Source of the DNA: a virus
Reading direction: 5' to 3' (one strand)
Virus record (IMG/VR): IMGVR_UViG_3300006922_002634
Span: 1 to 24,277 of that record
DNA: 24,277 bases
Shown: positions 1-9,400 of the stretch, piece by piece
Position numbering within the stretch: position 1 is the first letter of the stretch
How the letters are laid out: every line of letters starts with the position of its first letter
Notes under the pieces: generated by a model
The model's input: the letters and a program-made list of their open reading frames with translations, nothing else
What the model was told of the DNA's origin: nothing
The model's database searches: none
Position numbers and translations under genes: made by a program

Positions 1-1042
1 CTATTCCCATCTCCATATAGATTGCTTTTGCAACTCTTGCATAGTCGTCTTGGTCAATGTCTCTTACGAAAACAGTTCCTTTGCCAGGAATGTTTGTGAA
101 GATAGGACTTACATAAGCCATATCTACGATATAAGCATCATTGCTTCCTAAGATGTTTGAGTCAAGAACCATCATTCCAATAGAGCCAAATGGTGTAATG
201 ATAGTATCAATGTCGATACCTCCTACATTTCTGTCTCTTGGAAGAACAGCAGCAGTTGTACCACCTGATTGTGGGTTATGTAGCTGCTTGTTAAGTTCTA
301 ACATGTTAGCTGAGTTAACCAATAGGACTGGATTCTTAACTGGTGCTGAAGCATCATAAAGTTTCTTTAATGATTTTGCTACGCCATCCCAGTCGAGTTT
401 CTTAGCAGTACCACCTGTAGCTTCTGTAGCTGTGTTGAAATATTTGTTACCACCATTCAACGCAGTATGAGCTGCAAGTCCTCTAAATGTTCTATTGTCT
501 CCAACAGGGTTAGAGGCATGAACACCATCTGCAAAAGTACCATTGATAGCGAAGTATTCTACTTCCCTAGCAACTTTTTCTAATGCAAGTTCTAGTTGTT
601 CTGCTAGTTCGTCTGTTATTGGGTTACCTCCGAAAAGAGCTAACTTGTCTGCAGCAGTAAGTGTTCCGTCACCGTCTGAGGTGTTGAATCCTGCTGCGCC
701 TAAATCAAAGGCATTTTGTTGGTTGTAAGCTGCCATAGCTGTGTATGACATTTTTACACCTTTATGAAATATCTGCGTAACCTGAGTATACGCTCCTCTA
801 TTTCTACCAAGGTATTCTGTTGGCTGTCCGCCTTCAGTTCCTTCTGTAGGTGCTGAAGAGATTGTCTCGTTATCAGCAGTTTGGAATTGGAAGAAAGTAG
901 ATTGTATTACTTTTCCTCCGCCTGACAAACCACCAATTGCAGATAAGAAAGGTGTTCTTTGACCACCTACACGAAATAATTCTCCTTGAAAATTATTTAT
1001 ATCGCTTGTGTAGATTGGGTCAGGGGTTGATATTGGTCCCAT
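1..1042 (-). CDS. Major capsid protein, SU10-like (DUF5309) family, 3' end cut by window edge
   Basis: Forms the icosahedral shell of the phage head. Translating the minus strand from ATG 1042 gives 347 codons without a stop, running off the left edge. The N-terminus MGPISTPDPIYTSDINNF, then a segment around GGQRTPFLSAIGGL, and a later block SAPTEGTEGGQPTEYLGRN are typical of the SU10-like/DUF5309 major capsid family, which has the HK97 fold. Members are usually about 300-350 residues, so nearly the whole protein is present. AGGAG lies about 7 bases before the ATG. The gene follows the scaffold-like ORF by 14 bp, the usual scaffold-capsid order. The family call is from recognised sequence, not a search. 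Confidence 0.9.
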   Translation of the reverse strand, partial: MGPISTPDPIYTSDINNFQGELFRVGGQRTPFLSAIGGLSGGGKVIQSTFFQFQTADNETISSAPTEGTEGGQPTEYLGRNRGAYTQVTQIFHKGVKMSYTAMAAYNQQNAFDLGAAGFNTSDGDGTLTAADKLALFGGNPITDELAEQLELALEKVAREVEYFAINGTFADGVHASNPVGDNRTFRGLAAHTALNGGNKYFNTATEATGGTAKKLDWDGVAKSLKKLYDASAPVKNPVLLVNSANMLELNKQLHNPQSGGTTAAVLPRDRNVGGIDIDTIITPFGSIGMMVLDSNILGSNDAYIVDMAYVSPIFTNIPGKGTVFVRDIDQDDYARVAKAIYMEMGI

Positions 1043-1056
1043 TTGAATCTCCTAAA

Positions 1057-1515
1057 TTATTTGTCTTGTTGCTCCATCATTGCCAATTTGGCAGCGATAG
1101 ATTGTTTTGTACTTGTTTCTGAAGAATTAACAAATTGTTTGAACTCAGCCATTGTATCCAGTGGCTTATTGTCTACTCCAACTTTATTTAGTTGCTCTAC
1201 ACGTGATTGAGCTTGAACAACGTTGTCAGCAACAGTAGGCTCTTGAACTGGCTCATTAGTTACATTAGCAACTCCTTCACCAAACTCTTCTTGTACAAAC
1301 TGTGCGATAGATTCACTATTCATTTCACCATCATACAATTTAGTCACAGCCTTACCTATGCCTTTATCAGCTTCTAATCCGATTGATTGCAAAGCAGAAT
1401 TCATAACGTTCTGTTTATATGCTTTATTCTCAGCCTTGAGACGTTTGTATTCATCTCTTAGTTGAGCTATAGCATTATCATCAGATGATTCTGTATTAAT
1501 TTGTTCTTCTGTCAT
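1057..1515 (-). CDS. Probable capsid scaffolding protein
   Basis: A 152-residue acidic, Lys- and Gln-rich protein. Residues 10-40 look like a coiled coil (AQLRDEYKRLKAENKAYKQN), the middle is low complexity with many E, V, Q and N, and the last 35 residues are again helical and charged. No enzymatic motif, signal peptide or membrane segment is visible. It sits directly upstream of the major capsid gene, where phage scaffolds lie, and its size, charge and helical content suit a protein that templates procapsid assembly and is then lost. No family is recognised, so the role is inferred from position and composition. GATGGAG about 8 bases before the ATG is a fair ribosome site. Confidence 0.65.
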   Translation of the reverse strand: MTEEQINTESSDDNAIAQLRDEYKRLKAENKAYKQNVMNSALQSIGLEADKGIGKAVTKLYDGEMNSESIAQFVQEEFGEGVANVTNEPVQEPTVADNVVQAQSRVEQLNKVGVDNKPLDTMAEFKQFVNSSETSTKQSIAAKLAMMEQQDK

Positions 1516-1687
1516 TTATATTCTCCATCTTCTCTAGCATATAAAATCCCATATACATTAATCGCTAGGTAATTAAAGGGATTGTTACACAAGGGTTTGC
1601 GAACAACAAAGAGAACACCTTGGAGGTTCTCTCGAATACGACCCTATATTTAGTGTGCCGAACTCGTCAGGCACTACATGTAGTATA
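1516..1687. promoter_or_regulatory. Only sizeable gap in the late operon, with two hairpins
   Basis: This 172-bp gap separates the upstream virion genes from the scaffold-capsid pair. A perfect 7-bp stem AGAGAAC/GTTCTCT (1610-1616 with 1626-1632) has a 9-base loop and is followed on the minus strand by T-rich TTGTTGTT. A second hairpin pairs 1655-1659 with 1670-1674 (GTGCC/GGCAC). Neither has a full U-tract, so they could be a weak terminator, a processing site or a 5' stabiliser that raises capsid expression. No clear -35/-10 pair could be assigned, though several TATA-like hexamers occur near 1535-1560. Confidence 0.4.
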
Positions 1688-2776
1688 CTAGACTTCTTCT
1701 AAGCCTGCAACTTCTCCTGTTTGTGTTTTCCTAGCACCTGTATCTAATGAGCTGAGAGATGCTTGTTGATTAAGAATACGCTGTTGTTCTATTACAGCTT
1801 GAGGGTCTTGTTGTACTTCTGAAGAAATAATATCTTGTAGTCCTATCTCAGTGGTTCTACCTTGTCCTGTACGTAGTCTGTTTAGTCTTTGAATATACTC
1901 TGAAGCTCTACTAAATAACCTTTGACCACCTGATTGTGTAATACCTGCTTGTATTAATCTTTGTGCTTGTTCTGTAGATAAATCTAAGTTTCTTAATGCA
2001 GCTTCTGCTCCTAGTTCTGCTTGTTGTATCTGACCTTGTAATATTCCTATAGAAATGTCAGGGTCAAGTGCTGCTGCAAATACAGCATTGTCAGACAAAT
2101 CAATATCGAAGTTAGCTGAATAATAAGTTTTAATTTCATCTGCTATAGGGTTATCTCTAAATGCTTGTCTTGTTGATTCTATTCTACCTTTAAATTCTGC
2201 AACGCTCACGTCTCCTGCAATTAATGCAGCTACTTTACCTCTTGCTTCAAAGACAATAGGGTTTAAATCATTCTCTAGTAATATTCTATAAAAACCTTCA
2301 CGAACTTGTTCGTACTGTGATTCATTCATTCTTAATGAACCATCACCTCTTTTGATACCAGGATAATACTCTGCATACTCACCTAAGTTTCTAACTGCAG
2401 CTAATGCAAACTCTGCACTACCTGTCTCTATGTACTGATTTGTATACTCTTGTAACAAGTTACCTTTACCTGCTAACCAAGGTATTAAATCTTCTATCTG
2501 TTGAGGAGTAGCTACAAAATCAGGAGAGCTTGTACTAGAAGCTCCTATGTTTTCTATAGCAGTGCTTAGTTTATTAAACAATGAACTAAAGTCCCCAGTT
2601 AAATCATCATCACCTTCGTCTGTATCAGTATCTGTAGCACGATTATCTGTTAAAGAATATCCTTCTCCTAATAATTTGTCTAAGTCTTCTTGATTAAATG
2701 CTTCATCTCCTCCTGGAGGTGAATCATATCTATATATTTTTACACCTTTTTTAAAATCTTCTTCTGTAAATTCCAT
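1688..2776 (-). CDS. Hypothetical probable virion protein (362 aa)
   Basis: Function not recognised. The N-terminal 75 residues are acidic and disordered-looking, with repeated D, T and E (TDTDTDEGDDD near residues 48-58). The rest is predominantly helical, with Ala-, Glu- and Gln-rich stretches, and the C-terminus is Gln- and Ser-rich. There are no cysteine pairs, nucleotide-binding motifs, signal peptide or membrane segments. Its ATG overlaps the stop of the preceding gene as TAATG, implying coupled translation. Position between the transglycosylase-like gene and the scaffold makes a structural or ejected internal virion protein most likely. That is inferred from context only. Confidence 0.6.
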   Translation of the reverse strand: MEFTEEDFKKGVKIYRYDSPPGGDEAFNQEDLDKLLGEGYSLTDNRATDTDTDEGDDDLTGDFSSLFNKLSTAIENIGASSTSSPDFVATPQQIEDLIPWLAGKGNLLQEYTNQYIETGSAEFALAAVRNLGEYAEYYPGIKRGDGSLRMNESQYEQVREGFYRILLENDLNPIVFEARGKVAALIAGDVSVAEFKGRIESTRQAFRDNPIADEIKTYYSANFDIDLSDNAVFAAALDPDISIGILQGQIQQAELGAEAALRNLDLSTEQAQRLIQAGITQSGGQRLFSRASEYIQRLNRLRTGQGRTTEIGLQDIISSEVQQDPQAVIEQQRILNQQASLSSLDTGARKTQTGEVAGLEEV

Positions 2777-4017
2777 TATCCTTGTCCTGTTATTGTCGGG
2801 CTAAGATATACTGGACTAAATCCTAGCTTAGATAAATCTTGACCCATCTTTTGCAATGCACCTTCATCTCCTACGTTAAGGAAGTGTGCTGTTGCTTGTT
2901 TTCTTTGTTCACTTGGGTCATCAATAGTAAACAAATTATAAACTAAATCTCTATCTCTACCTGTCTCATCAAGCCTACCGTATCTATTTGCCATAGTTCT
3001 AATGCCAATAACAGAGGTAGTGTAGTTTTTACCTTTGTATTTATCCGCTACATTCTCATCCCATACTGTTTGAAGTTGTGCATCTAATAACTGTGAGCCA
3101 TTAGTTTCAGCTAAGACATTACTAAATGTTCTATAGTCATCATCTGTAAACAACCCTGATAAGTACGGTCCTACTTTTGCATTAACTTGGTCTTTAGCTT
3201 TATCAATGTAAGCTAAGTTATCAGGTATAGATATATCTCGAGATGACATAAACTCAACAATATCGTCATTTCTAAATCCTGGAATTTCAGGAAATACTAA
3301 TAACTTATACTGTTCAGCTAATGATTCTTTTGTAAGAATACCTTTAACTCTTTGGTCATATAAATAATCTAATACATCTTGTGGTACTTCATACTGTGCA
3401 TACTTAGAAACTAATCCTGCAAGTTCTATCTTTGCAGTATCTTGTAGTCTTCTTAAAGTTGCATTGGCTTTAGGGTCAGTACCTAATGCCTGAGCTTTAA
3501 AGTATGCTAACTGGTCTCCTGATAAAGCATTTATGTAATCACTAGCAATAGCATAATCCTTGTACTCTGCAGGTCTTCCCTCGAATAAAGATTCTAAAAA
3601 TACTCCTACTGCATTAAAGTTACCATCAGACTCAGCAGCTTTAAGAATATAATCATTTAATTTAAGTTCGTCTTTTAAATCATCTAACAATAGATTGAGA
3701 GGGTTTCTACCTTTCATTCTTGTATCTACTTCAGATAAATCTCCAAAGAATAATCCACTAGCTTTTATATCATCTACATTACCTGTAGTAAAACTTTGTT
3801 TATAGTTTGTTGTGTCTGTGTAATACACTGTTACATCTTGGTCAAGACCATCTATGTCTTCTGCTTTTAATGTATATATAAAGTAAAACAAACCATCATC
3901 ACCTTTAATTAATGTATCAGCTACAGGCATATCCTCTATTGGAGGAGCAGCACTGAGAGATTCGTCTATAATTTTGTTTAACTCTTCTTCAGATAAAGTG
4001 AAATCGTATTCTTCCAT
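2776..4017 (-). CDS. Hypothetical probable virion protein (413 aa)
   Basis: No family recognised. An acidic N-terminus (YDFTLSEEELNKIIDESL) is followed by a short beta-like stretch near residues 40-70 (FYFIYTLKAED, VTVYYTDTTNY), then a long largely helical body of about 300 residues. No catalytic motif, signal peptide or membrane helix is seen. It is linked on both sides by TAATG stop-start overlaps, so it is translated as part of the transglycosylase/virion cassette. The start leaves no gap to the upstream gene and no better in-frame ATG is nearby. A role as an internal virion or portal-associated protein is inferred from the neighbours. Confidence 0.6.
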   Translation of the reverse strand: MEEYDFTLSEEELNKIIDESLSAAPPIEDMPVADTLIKGDDGLFYFIYTLKAEDIDGLDQDVTVYYTDTTNYKQSFTTGNVDDIKASGLFFGDLSEVDTRMKGRNPLNLLLDDLKDELKLNDYILKAAESDGNFNAVGVFLESLFEGRPAEYKDYAIASDYINALSGDQLAYFKAQALGTDPKANATLRRLQDTAKIELAGLVSKYAQYEVPQDVLDYLYDQRVKGILTKESLAEQYKLLVFPEIPGFRNDDIVEFMSSRDISIPDNLAYIDKAKDQVNAKVGPYLSGLFTDDDYRTFSNVLAETNGSQLLDAQLQTVWDENVADKYKGKNYTTSVIGIRTMANRYGRLDETGRDRDLVYNLFTIDDPSEQRKQATAHFLNVGDEGALQKMGQDLSKLGFSPVYLSPTITGQG

Positions 4018-4892
4018 TATTTAGCACCTTCTACTTTTTTCTTACTAAGCTCTCCTAAAAAGTTTAGTATAACTGTATCTAACTCTGAGTAATTAGAACG
4101 TACATCTATAGGTATTTCTGCTGTATCTAATCCTTTCAAGCTAGCTAACATCAATGAAGATTGTCTTATAGTCTCAGGATTAGTAGGGTCTGAAGGATTA
4201 ATTTTCTGTGCAATCTTATCCCTAGACCTTTCAAAAGATACTATCTCTCTTTCCGTAAAGTTTTTAATTCTTCTTTCCTGACCTAGACCACCTCTGAAAT
4301 CACCACCACCAACAACTTCAGGTGCTTCTATATCAGGTGCATCTGAGGCTTGTGGTTCTTCTCCTAATGTTTCTGAACCTGTACTATAGAATGCATCAAC
4401 ATACGCATTGATACCTGCAATCACATCTGACTTTTGTCCTGCTGCATCAGTGCCTCTACCTTTAGGCATTTGACCATTTAGATAAGGTTCTACATAATCT
4501 GTGTATCCTTCCCATACTGAGAAAGGATTATTGTTATTATCTCTGACTATAGGAAACTGTTCAGGATTAGCTTTTACGTCATTTAAATAAGATATCGCAA
4601 AGTTTGCATTATACTGTGGGTCTTTCAATGCTTCTTCAAAATCTGATTCAGACAATGTATTACCTGTAGATTTAAAAAATTTACTTAATGATGGGTCAGG
4701 TTCATTGTTGTCATCATAAAAAGAACTTGCATTTATTTGAAATAAGCCTATAGCTTTTGTTGTATCATTCTGTGCTTCAGTCTCAAAGTTTGATTCATAA
4801 AAAGCAGTCATAACTAATGTAGGAATATCTTCTTTTGAAGCTCCTGCATTCTCTAAATATTTTACAATCTCTTGAGCAGTTACCTTTGCCAT
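4017..4892 (-). CDS. Lytic transglycosylase-like (SLT/lysozyme-fold) virion protein
   Basis: Residues 1-110 look like a lysozyme-fold transglycosylase domain. TAFYESNFETEAQND contains the expected catalytic Glu (E33) in an E-S-N-F context, followed 14 residues later by GLFQIN (49-54), a hallmark of SLT and goose-type lysozyme families. Such domains cleave peptidoglycan glycan strands. The remaining 180 residues contain a Gly/Pro/Glu linker (about 170-205) and a helical tail without recognised domains. Lying inside a block of virion genes rather than beside a holin, it is more likely a structural enzyme that opens the wall during DNA entry than a lysis endolysin; that distinction is inferred. 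AGAGGAG precedes the ATG, which overlaps the upstream stop (TAATG). Confidence 0.75.
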   Translation of the reverse strand: MAKVTAQEIVKYLENAGASKEDIPTLVMTAFYESNFETEAQNDTTKAIGLFQINASSFYDDNNEPDPSLSKFFKSTGNTLSESDFEEALKDPQYNANFAISYLNDVKANPEQFPIVRDNNNNPFSVWEGYTDYVEPYLNGQMPKGRGTDAAGQKSDVIAGINAYVDAFYSTGSETLGEEPQASDAPDIEAPEVVGGGDFRGGLGQERRIKNFTEREIVSFERSRDKIAQKINPSDPTNPETIRQSSLMLASLKGLDTAEIPIDVRSNYSELDTVILNFLGELSKKKVEGAK

Positions 4893-6487
4893 TATGCTCC
4901 TCTACCTAAATTTCTTAGACTACGTGATGCTTGTGCAAAGTTAGCTGTAGCAGCATCAAATGCACTTTGCCTTGCAGAAAAATCTTTTTCCTCACCGTAT
5001 ATATTATCAATAGCTCTATTGAGCCTTCCATTAAATAATGCAGAAAATCTTTCATTCTGTCCTGTTAATGCGAACGGATTACCTGGTGTTGCTGAAGGTC
5101 CAAGCTCTTGACTTGTCTCAACCCTAAACTCTTTCATCTTTGTAGAAACTAATGTATCTAACATTTGGTCATCTGCAAAAGGATATTGTTGTTTAAGAGA
5201 TTGTTTGTATCCTTCTTCACTTCCATACTTATCCAACCATCCTTCATAACCTAACTGTTTAACTTGTGCATCTATATCTTGTTTAATGTTTTGTGTAACC
5301 ATTCCATCCATATCACGTTTAGTTACTTCAAGTAACGAATTAACAACTCCTGCTAAAGACTGAGCTTGTGTAAAACTAATTTTATCTGCACCACCAAAGT
5401 AGTTACGTACTGCATTCATAGCTATGTATCCTGCAGACTCAGTGTCATACTTAGGTACATCTACTGTATAGTTATCTAATAAACGTTCTTCTAAATCATT
5501 AACATCTGTATCTAATTCATTAAAATAAAAATCTCTAATTTCTCTTTTCTTGTCTTCTGTAAATGCATACTGACTCTTATATTGTTTTGCTGCATCACCT
5601 GAATAAATAATCTGATTAGGGTTAGAAGGGTTTATAATTTGTTCTACTACTTCACCATCCTCATTTATTCCTACTGTTGTAGATAAAGTAAGTAACGCAC
5701 CTTCTATAGCAAAACCATCATCAAAATACGGCACTCTACCTTCAAGGTTGTGTGATGTCATTGATGCAGATATAGCTGCTATTGTAGGTGCGTCCATTGT
5801 TCCAGCATCAAAACCACCAACAAGATAACCTGATTTAACTAACTTAGTTTGTAAGTCTCGGACGTATTGTTCTCCTAACATATCGTCCATAAACAGGGTT
5901 GTTATTAGTGGTGTGATATACACAGGATTGTCACCATATCCCTCACCTGCACCTTTATATCCTAAAGGTGTTCCCAAAGTTCCTTCAAATCCTAAAAACT
6001 GTGTTACTCCCTGAGTACCTAGCCTAAGCTGTATAGCTTCATCAGGTGTAAGTGGTGCAACAGGGTCGTTGATTCCAGGAAAAAGATACTCTCCATCTTC
6101 ATCCTTTTCCATTTCTTCTAGTTCCCCATCATCATTAATTACAAATCCATACGGAGGTTTATAGTTAGGGTCTGTGTAATATTCTTTAACAGCTTGGTCA
6201 ATTTCGCTCGGTGATAAAGCTCTAGGTATAACTCCACCTGAACCAACTTCAGGTCCTGGAGTTTGATTTGGTCCTGATGCTGCACCAGTTCTTTGTCCCT
6301 CTTCTAATCTTTGTTCAAATAATGTATAGTCGGTAATAGGTATTCCTGCTGTATCTACTGCATTTCTTACTTCACCCGTATCAGTGTTATACCATAATGC
6401 TTTAGAATAATCAGTAGAAGTAGCTGCAGTAAATTCTGAAACTGCACCTGAGTTTGTAAATAATACTTTAGAAATTAGTTTCCACAT
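4892..6487 (-). CDS. Probable virion protein with a possible peptidoglycan-binding-like segment (531 aa)
   Basis: Mostly unrecognised. Residues 209-245 (VRDLQTKLVKSGYLVGGF, then MDAPTIAAISASM) follow the spacing of PG_binding_1 repeats, LQ..L...GY...(D)...T..A. This would fit with the transglycosylase encoded next, but the glycine and aspartate pattern is imperfect, so the match is tentative. The first 80 residues include a repeat-like beta region and a Gly/Pro-rich linker (70-86), and residues 115-140 are very acidic. The last 200 residues are helical. The ATG overlaps the stop of the 2223-residue gene (TAATG), so expression is probably coupled. A role in the internal core or ejection apparatus is inferred. 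Confidence 0.55.
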   Translation of the reverse strand: MWKLISKVLFTNSGAVSEFTAATSTDYSKALWYNTDTGEVRNAVDTAGIPITDYTLFEQRLEEGQRTGAASGPNQTPGPEVGSGGVIPRALSPSEIDQAVKEYYTDPNYKPPYGFVINDDGELEEMEKDEDGEYLFPGINDPVAPLTPDEAIQLRLGTQGVTQFLGFEGTLGTPLGYKGAGEGYGDNPVYITPLITTLFMDDMLGEQYVRDLQTKLVKSGYLVGGFDAGTMDAPTIAAISASMTSHNLEGRVPYFDDGFAIEGALLTLSTTVGINEDGEVVEQIINPSNPNQIIYSGDAAKQYKSQYAFTEDKKREIRDFYFNELDTDVNDLEERLLDNYTVDVPKYDTESAGYIAMNAVRNYFGGADKISFTQAQSLAGVVNSLLEVTKRDMDGMVTQNIKQDIDAQVKQLGYEGWLDKYGSEEGYKQSLKQQYPFADDQMLDTLVSTKMKEFRVETSQELGPSATPGNPFALTGQNERFSALFNGRLNRAIDNIYGEEKDFSARQSAFDAATANFAQASRSLRNLGRGA

Positions 6488-9400
6488 TATTGGTCTGCCT
6501 TATATAATTGTTGGTTATAAGTATAGCCGTATCTTATCAACTCTTCTTCATTCTCTCTGAGTATTCTATCCAAAACTTGTTCATTTAAAAAGCTAAACAA
6601 AGGATATGCTTTAGATATCTCTTGTCCTTTTAATCTTAATTGGTCTCTTGCTAAATACCAATTAGCGTTTGTTGGGTCAGAACCAGGTCTACCTGTCTCT
6701 GTTGAACGTACTGTAAGTATATTATCATAACTTTCTAGCCATATCTTTAAACCTTTTATAACTTCTTCATTCTGTAAATCAGGGTCTTCAGACATTTGAT
6801 ACAACTGTTTTAGTTTAGTTCCTAAGTCTGTAGGACTTTCTGTCCTAGGTTTTTCTAAATAACCAGGAAAATAATCAGCTAAAGTATCTTTGTATGTCGT
6901 AACCATAATCTCTCTAATAGCTTCGTCTGGTACAAACTGTGGACTATTTGGGTCAGTTATAACTCTTCTGTATCTTTCAAGAGCCATTCTTCCTGCAGCT
7001 TGATTGTGTAATTGCGCCCACTCTCCTAAGTCTAAGTCTGTTCTAGCAGAATAATCTCCTAGATAATTGTCATCAAAAGAGTTAACCCAAGATGCCATAA
7101 CGAATTCATCTGTTCCAATATCAGGTCTTACATAGTAAAACATATCAGGATAAATTTTATATTTTTCTTCATTGTCCATTGCATAATCTAATGCTTCATC
7201 TGTATAAGGTACTCTTCTTATTTCTTTTGACTTTGAAATAATCAATGCGGTTGGGTCAGTACCAAATAAGTGTGTAAATACTTGAGTAGCTATAACTTCA
7301 TCCTCGTATTCTCCAAGTAATCTACCGTACACACTTTGTAAAACATTAAATCCAAATATTCTACCTTCAGGGTCTATACCTCTATCTCTCAAATACTTAG
7401 GGTCTACATGCATACTTCTTCCAGGTTCTACCTCTAGCTCCCATCTAAATGATGGAGACACAAAAGTAAACTGTGCTGCTGATTTAATTAAATGCATAAC
7501 AAGTGCATCTTGTTTTGTTCTCTGTAAAATCTTATTCATCTCATCTTGTGTTCTTGGTTCACGACCTTGCTCTATAGCACCACTAACTAACTTAGCTCTT
7601 AGTACTTCTTTCTGTGTATTAGAGTAAGCTCTTGACCAAGACTGAGGACTTGTACTTATTGCAGAACCTAATTTTTGAATCCATTCAGGTAATAAGTAAT
7701 CTGCTGCTTGTTCTACAGCATTACCTGATGGTTCACCAAAAGGAAATATAAACTCGTATAATGCAGAAGTTTCTTTCATATTAGGCATAATTGCTTTTGC
7801 TGCTATCTGTGCTACAGGTCCTACTCCAGGAACTAAACCACCTGCAACTATGTTTGCTGATGACGTAAATCCTACAGCTCTAAGGTTTACTTCACTTCTA
7901 GGTTGCTGTCCACCTAGGTCTCTACTTTGTACATTTTGGAAAAAGTTTCTAAGTATAGGGTCTACTAATGGATATACAAATACTTCTTCGTTTGTGAGTT
8001 CATCAGTATATACCATAGGCTTATCATCTGCTGCATCCCCACCTAAGAAATCAAAGTTAAATGGATTACCTTCTTTTAAAGTATCTGTTGTTATTTGTAA
8101 CTTACGTAGTTTTCTAGGGTTTTCTGTAAGTAATCTTGTCCACGTTTTAGCTATTTCTAAATGAACTTCAGCGAAAGGAAATAGCAATGCATTAGCCTGT
8201 GTAAACTGTGACCTGTTGTTTAAGCTATATAGTAATTCTTCTGTTTCTGATAATGCTGTAGCTTTAAGAAAATCATCAATATTTTCTAACTCATCTACAC
8301 TTACACCAGTACCTTTTGGTTTAGGTACTAACTGGTCAAGATATTGTCTAGTAGATTTTGGCATAGCTTCCATGATGTCTTTGTTCTTGTATAGCTCTGC
8401 TAAAGTATCTGCTTCAAATCTGTCTGCCATCTTTTCTAAGTTACGATAGTAAAACTGTTTAAAAGCAGGCGCTCTTGATAGTTTGTTTGTTGGCGTTGAC
8501 ATAAAGAAATCAAACGCTCTTTCAATAGCTCCATTGTATGATTTTACATCTACATCATTAATCATCTTCTTAGATACTTTTACTACGTCAGGTCCATTCT
8601 CTGCATAGTCACTAAGTATCTTTGTACCTGTTTTAAATTGTCTTTCAGTGTTCAGACCATTCAATGGCATTTCAAAACTTCTAGTTTTAGTGTTTATCAT
8701 TAGCTTTCTATTAGCAATCCACTCTATGTATTGAAATGTTTTATCTCCTGGAACAAGTTCATACAACATACGTATAGGTAAATCACCATCATTTGCTCCT
8801 GGGTTTTTATAAACTACACCTTTATTTATTTCAACAATGTATCCTTTTTCTAATGCTTCTTCAAAAGATACTGTAGATAAGTCAGGTATTTTATCAGGGT
8901 CAAGTTTTGGGTTTTGTACATATTTTTTAAATCCACCACCACCACCTACTTTGTCATATAGTCTAGCAGCGTATGATTGCAGTAACTCCATAGTTCTGTC
9001 TTTGTCACCACGAATCATTTGCCTACCTGTATTAGTTATGGCATCACCACTATTAGTCCATTCCATAAATGTTTTCTTAGCTGCTTGTGCAGATTTAGTA
9101 TTATCTAATACAGCTAATCTTTCTGCAGGAAAATTACCTGTTAAGTAGTCTCCTAATTCATCTAGGTTTCTAAATGGTGTTCTTGTAGCTTTACCATTAT
9201 CTGCTAGTACATTAGCAATAACAACCATTAACTCATCATCAGCTAGCTGTGTCATTTCTGTTAACCAACCTTTAGCGTATTGTCTACGGCTTTTAGTACT
9301 ATTAGTAACAGAATCTCTTTTAATAGTTTTAAAGAATCTATCTACAGAAGATGCTTTACGCATCATAATTCCATTAGAACCTCTTGACATTGCTTGTTTA

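Noticed and set aside
1636-1655. Minus-strand string AAATATAGGGTCG resembling a T7-class promoter
   Set aside because: Only the TATAGGG portion agrees with the T7 consensus; the upstream recognition part does not, and no single-subunit RNA polymerase gene is seen.
7850-8164. 104-codon plus-strand open frame
   Set aside because: Antisense shadow of the 2223-residue gene with no start signal.
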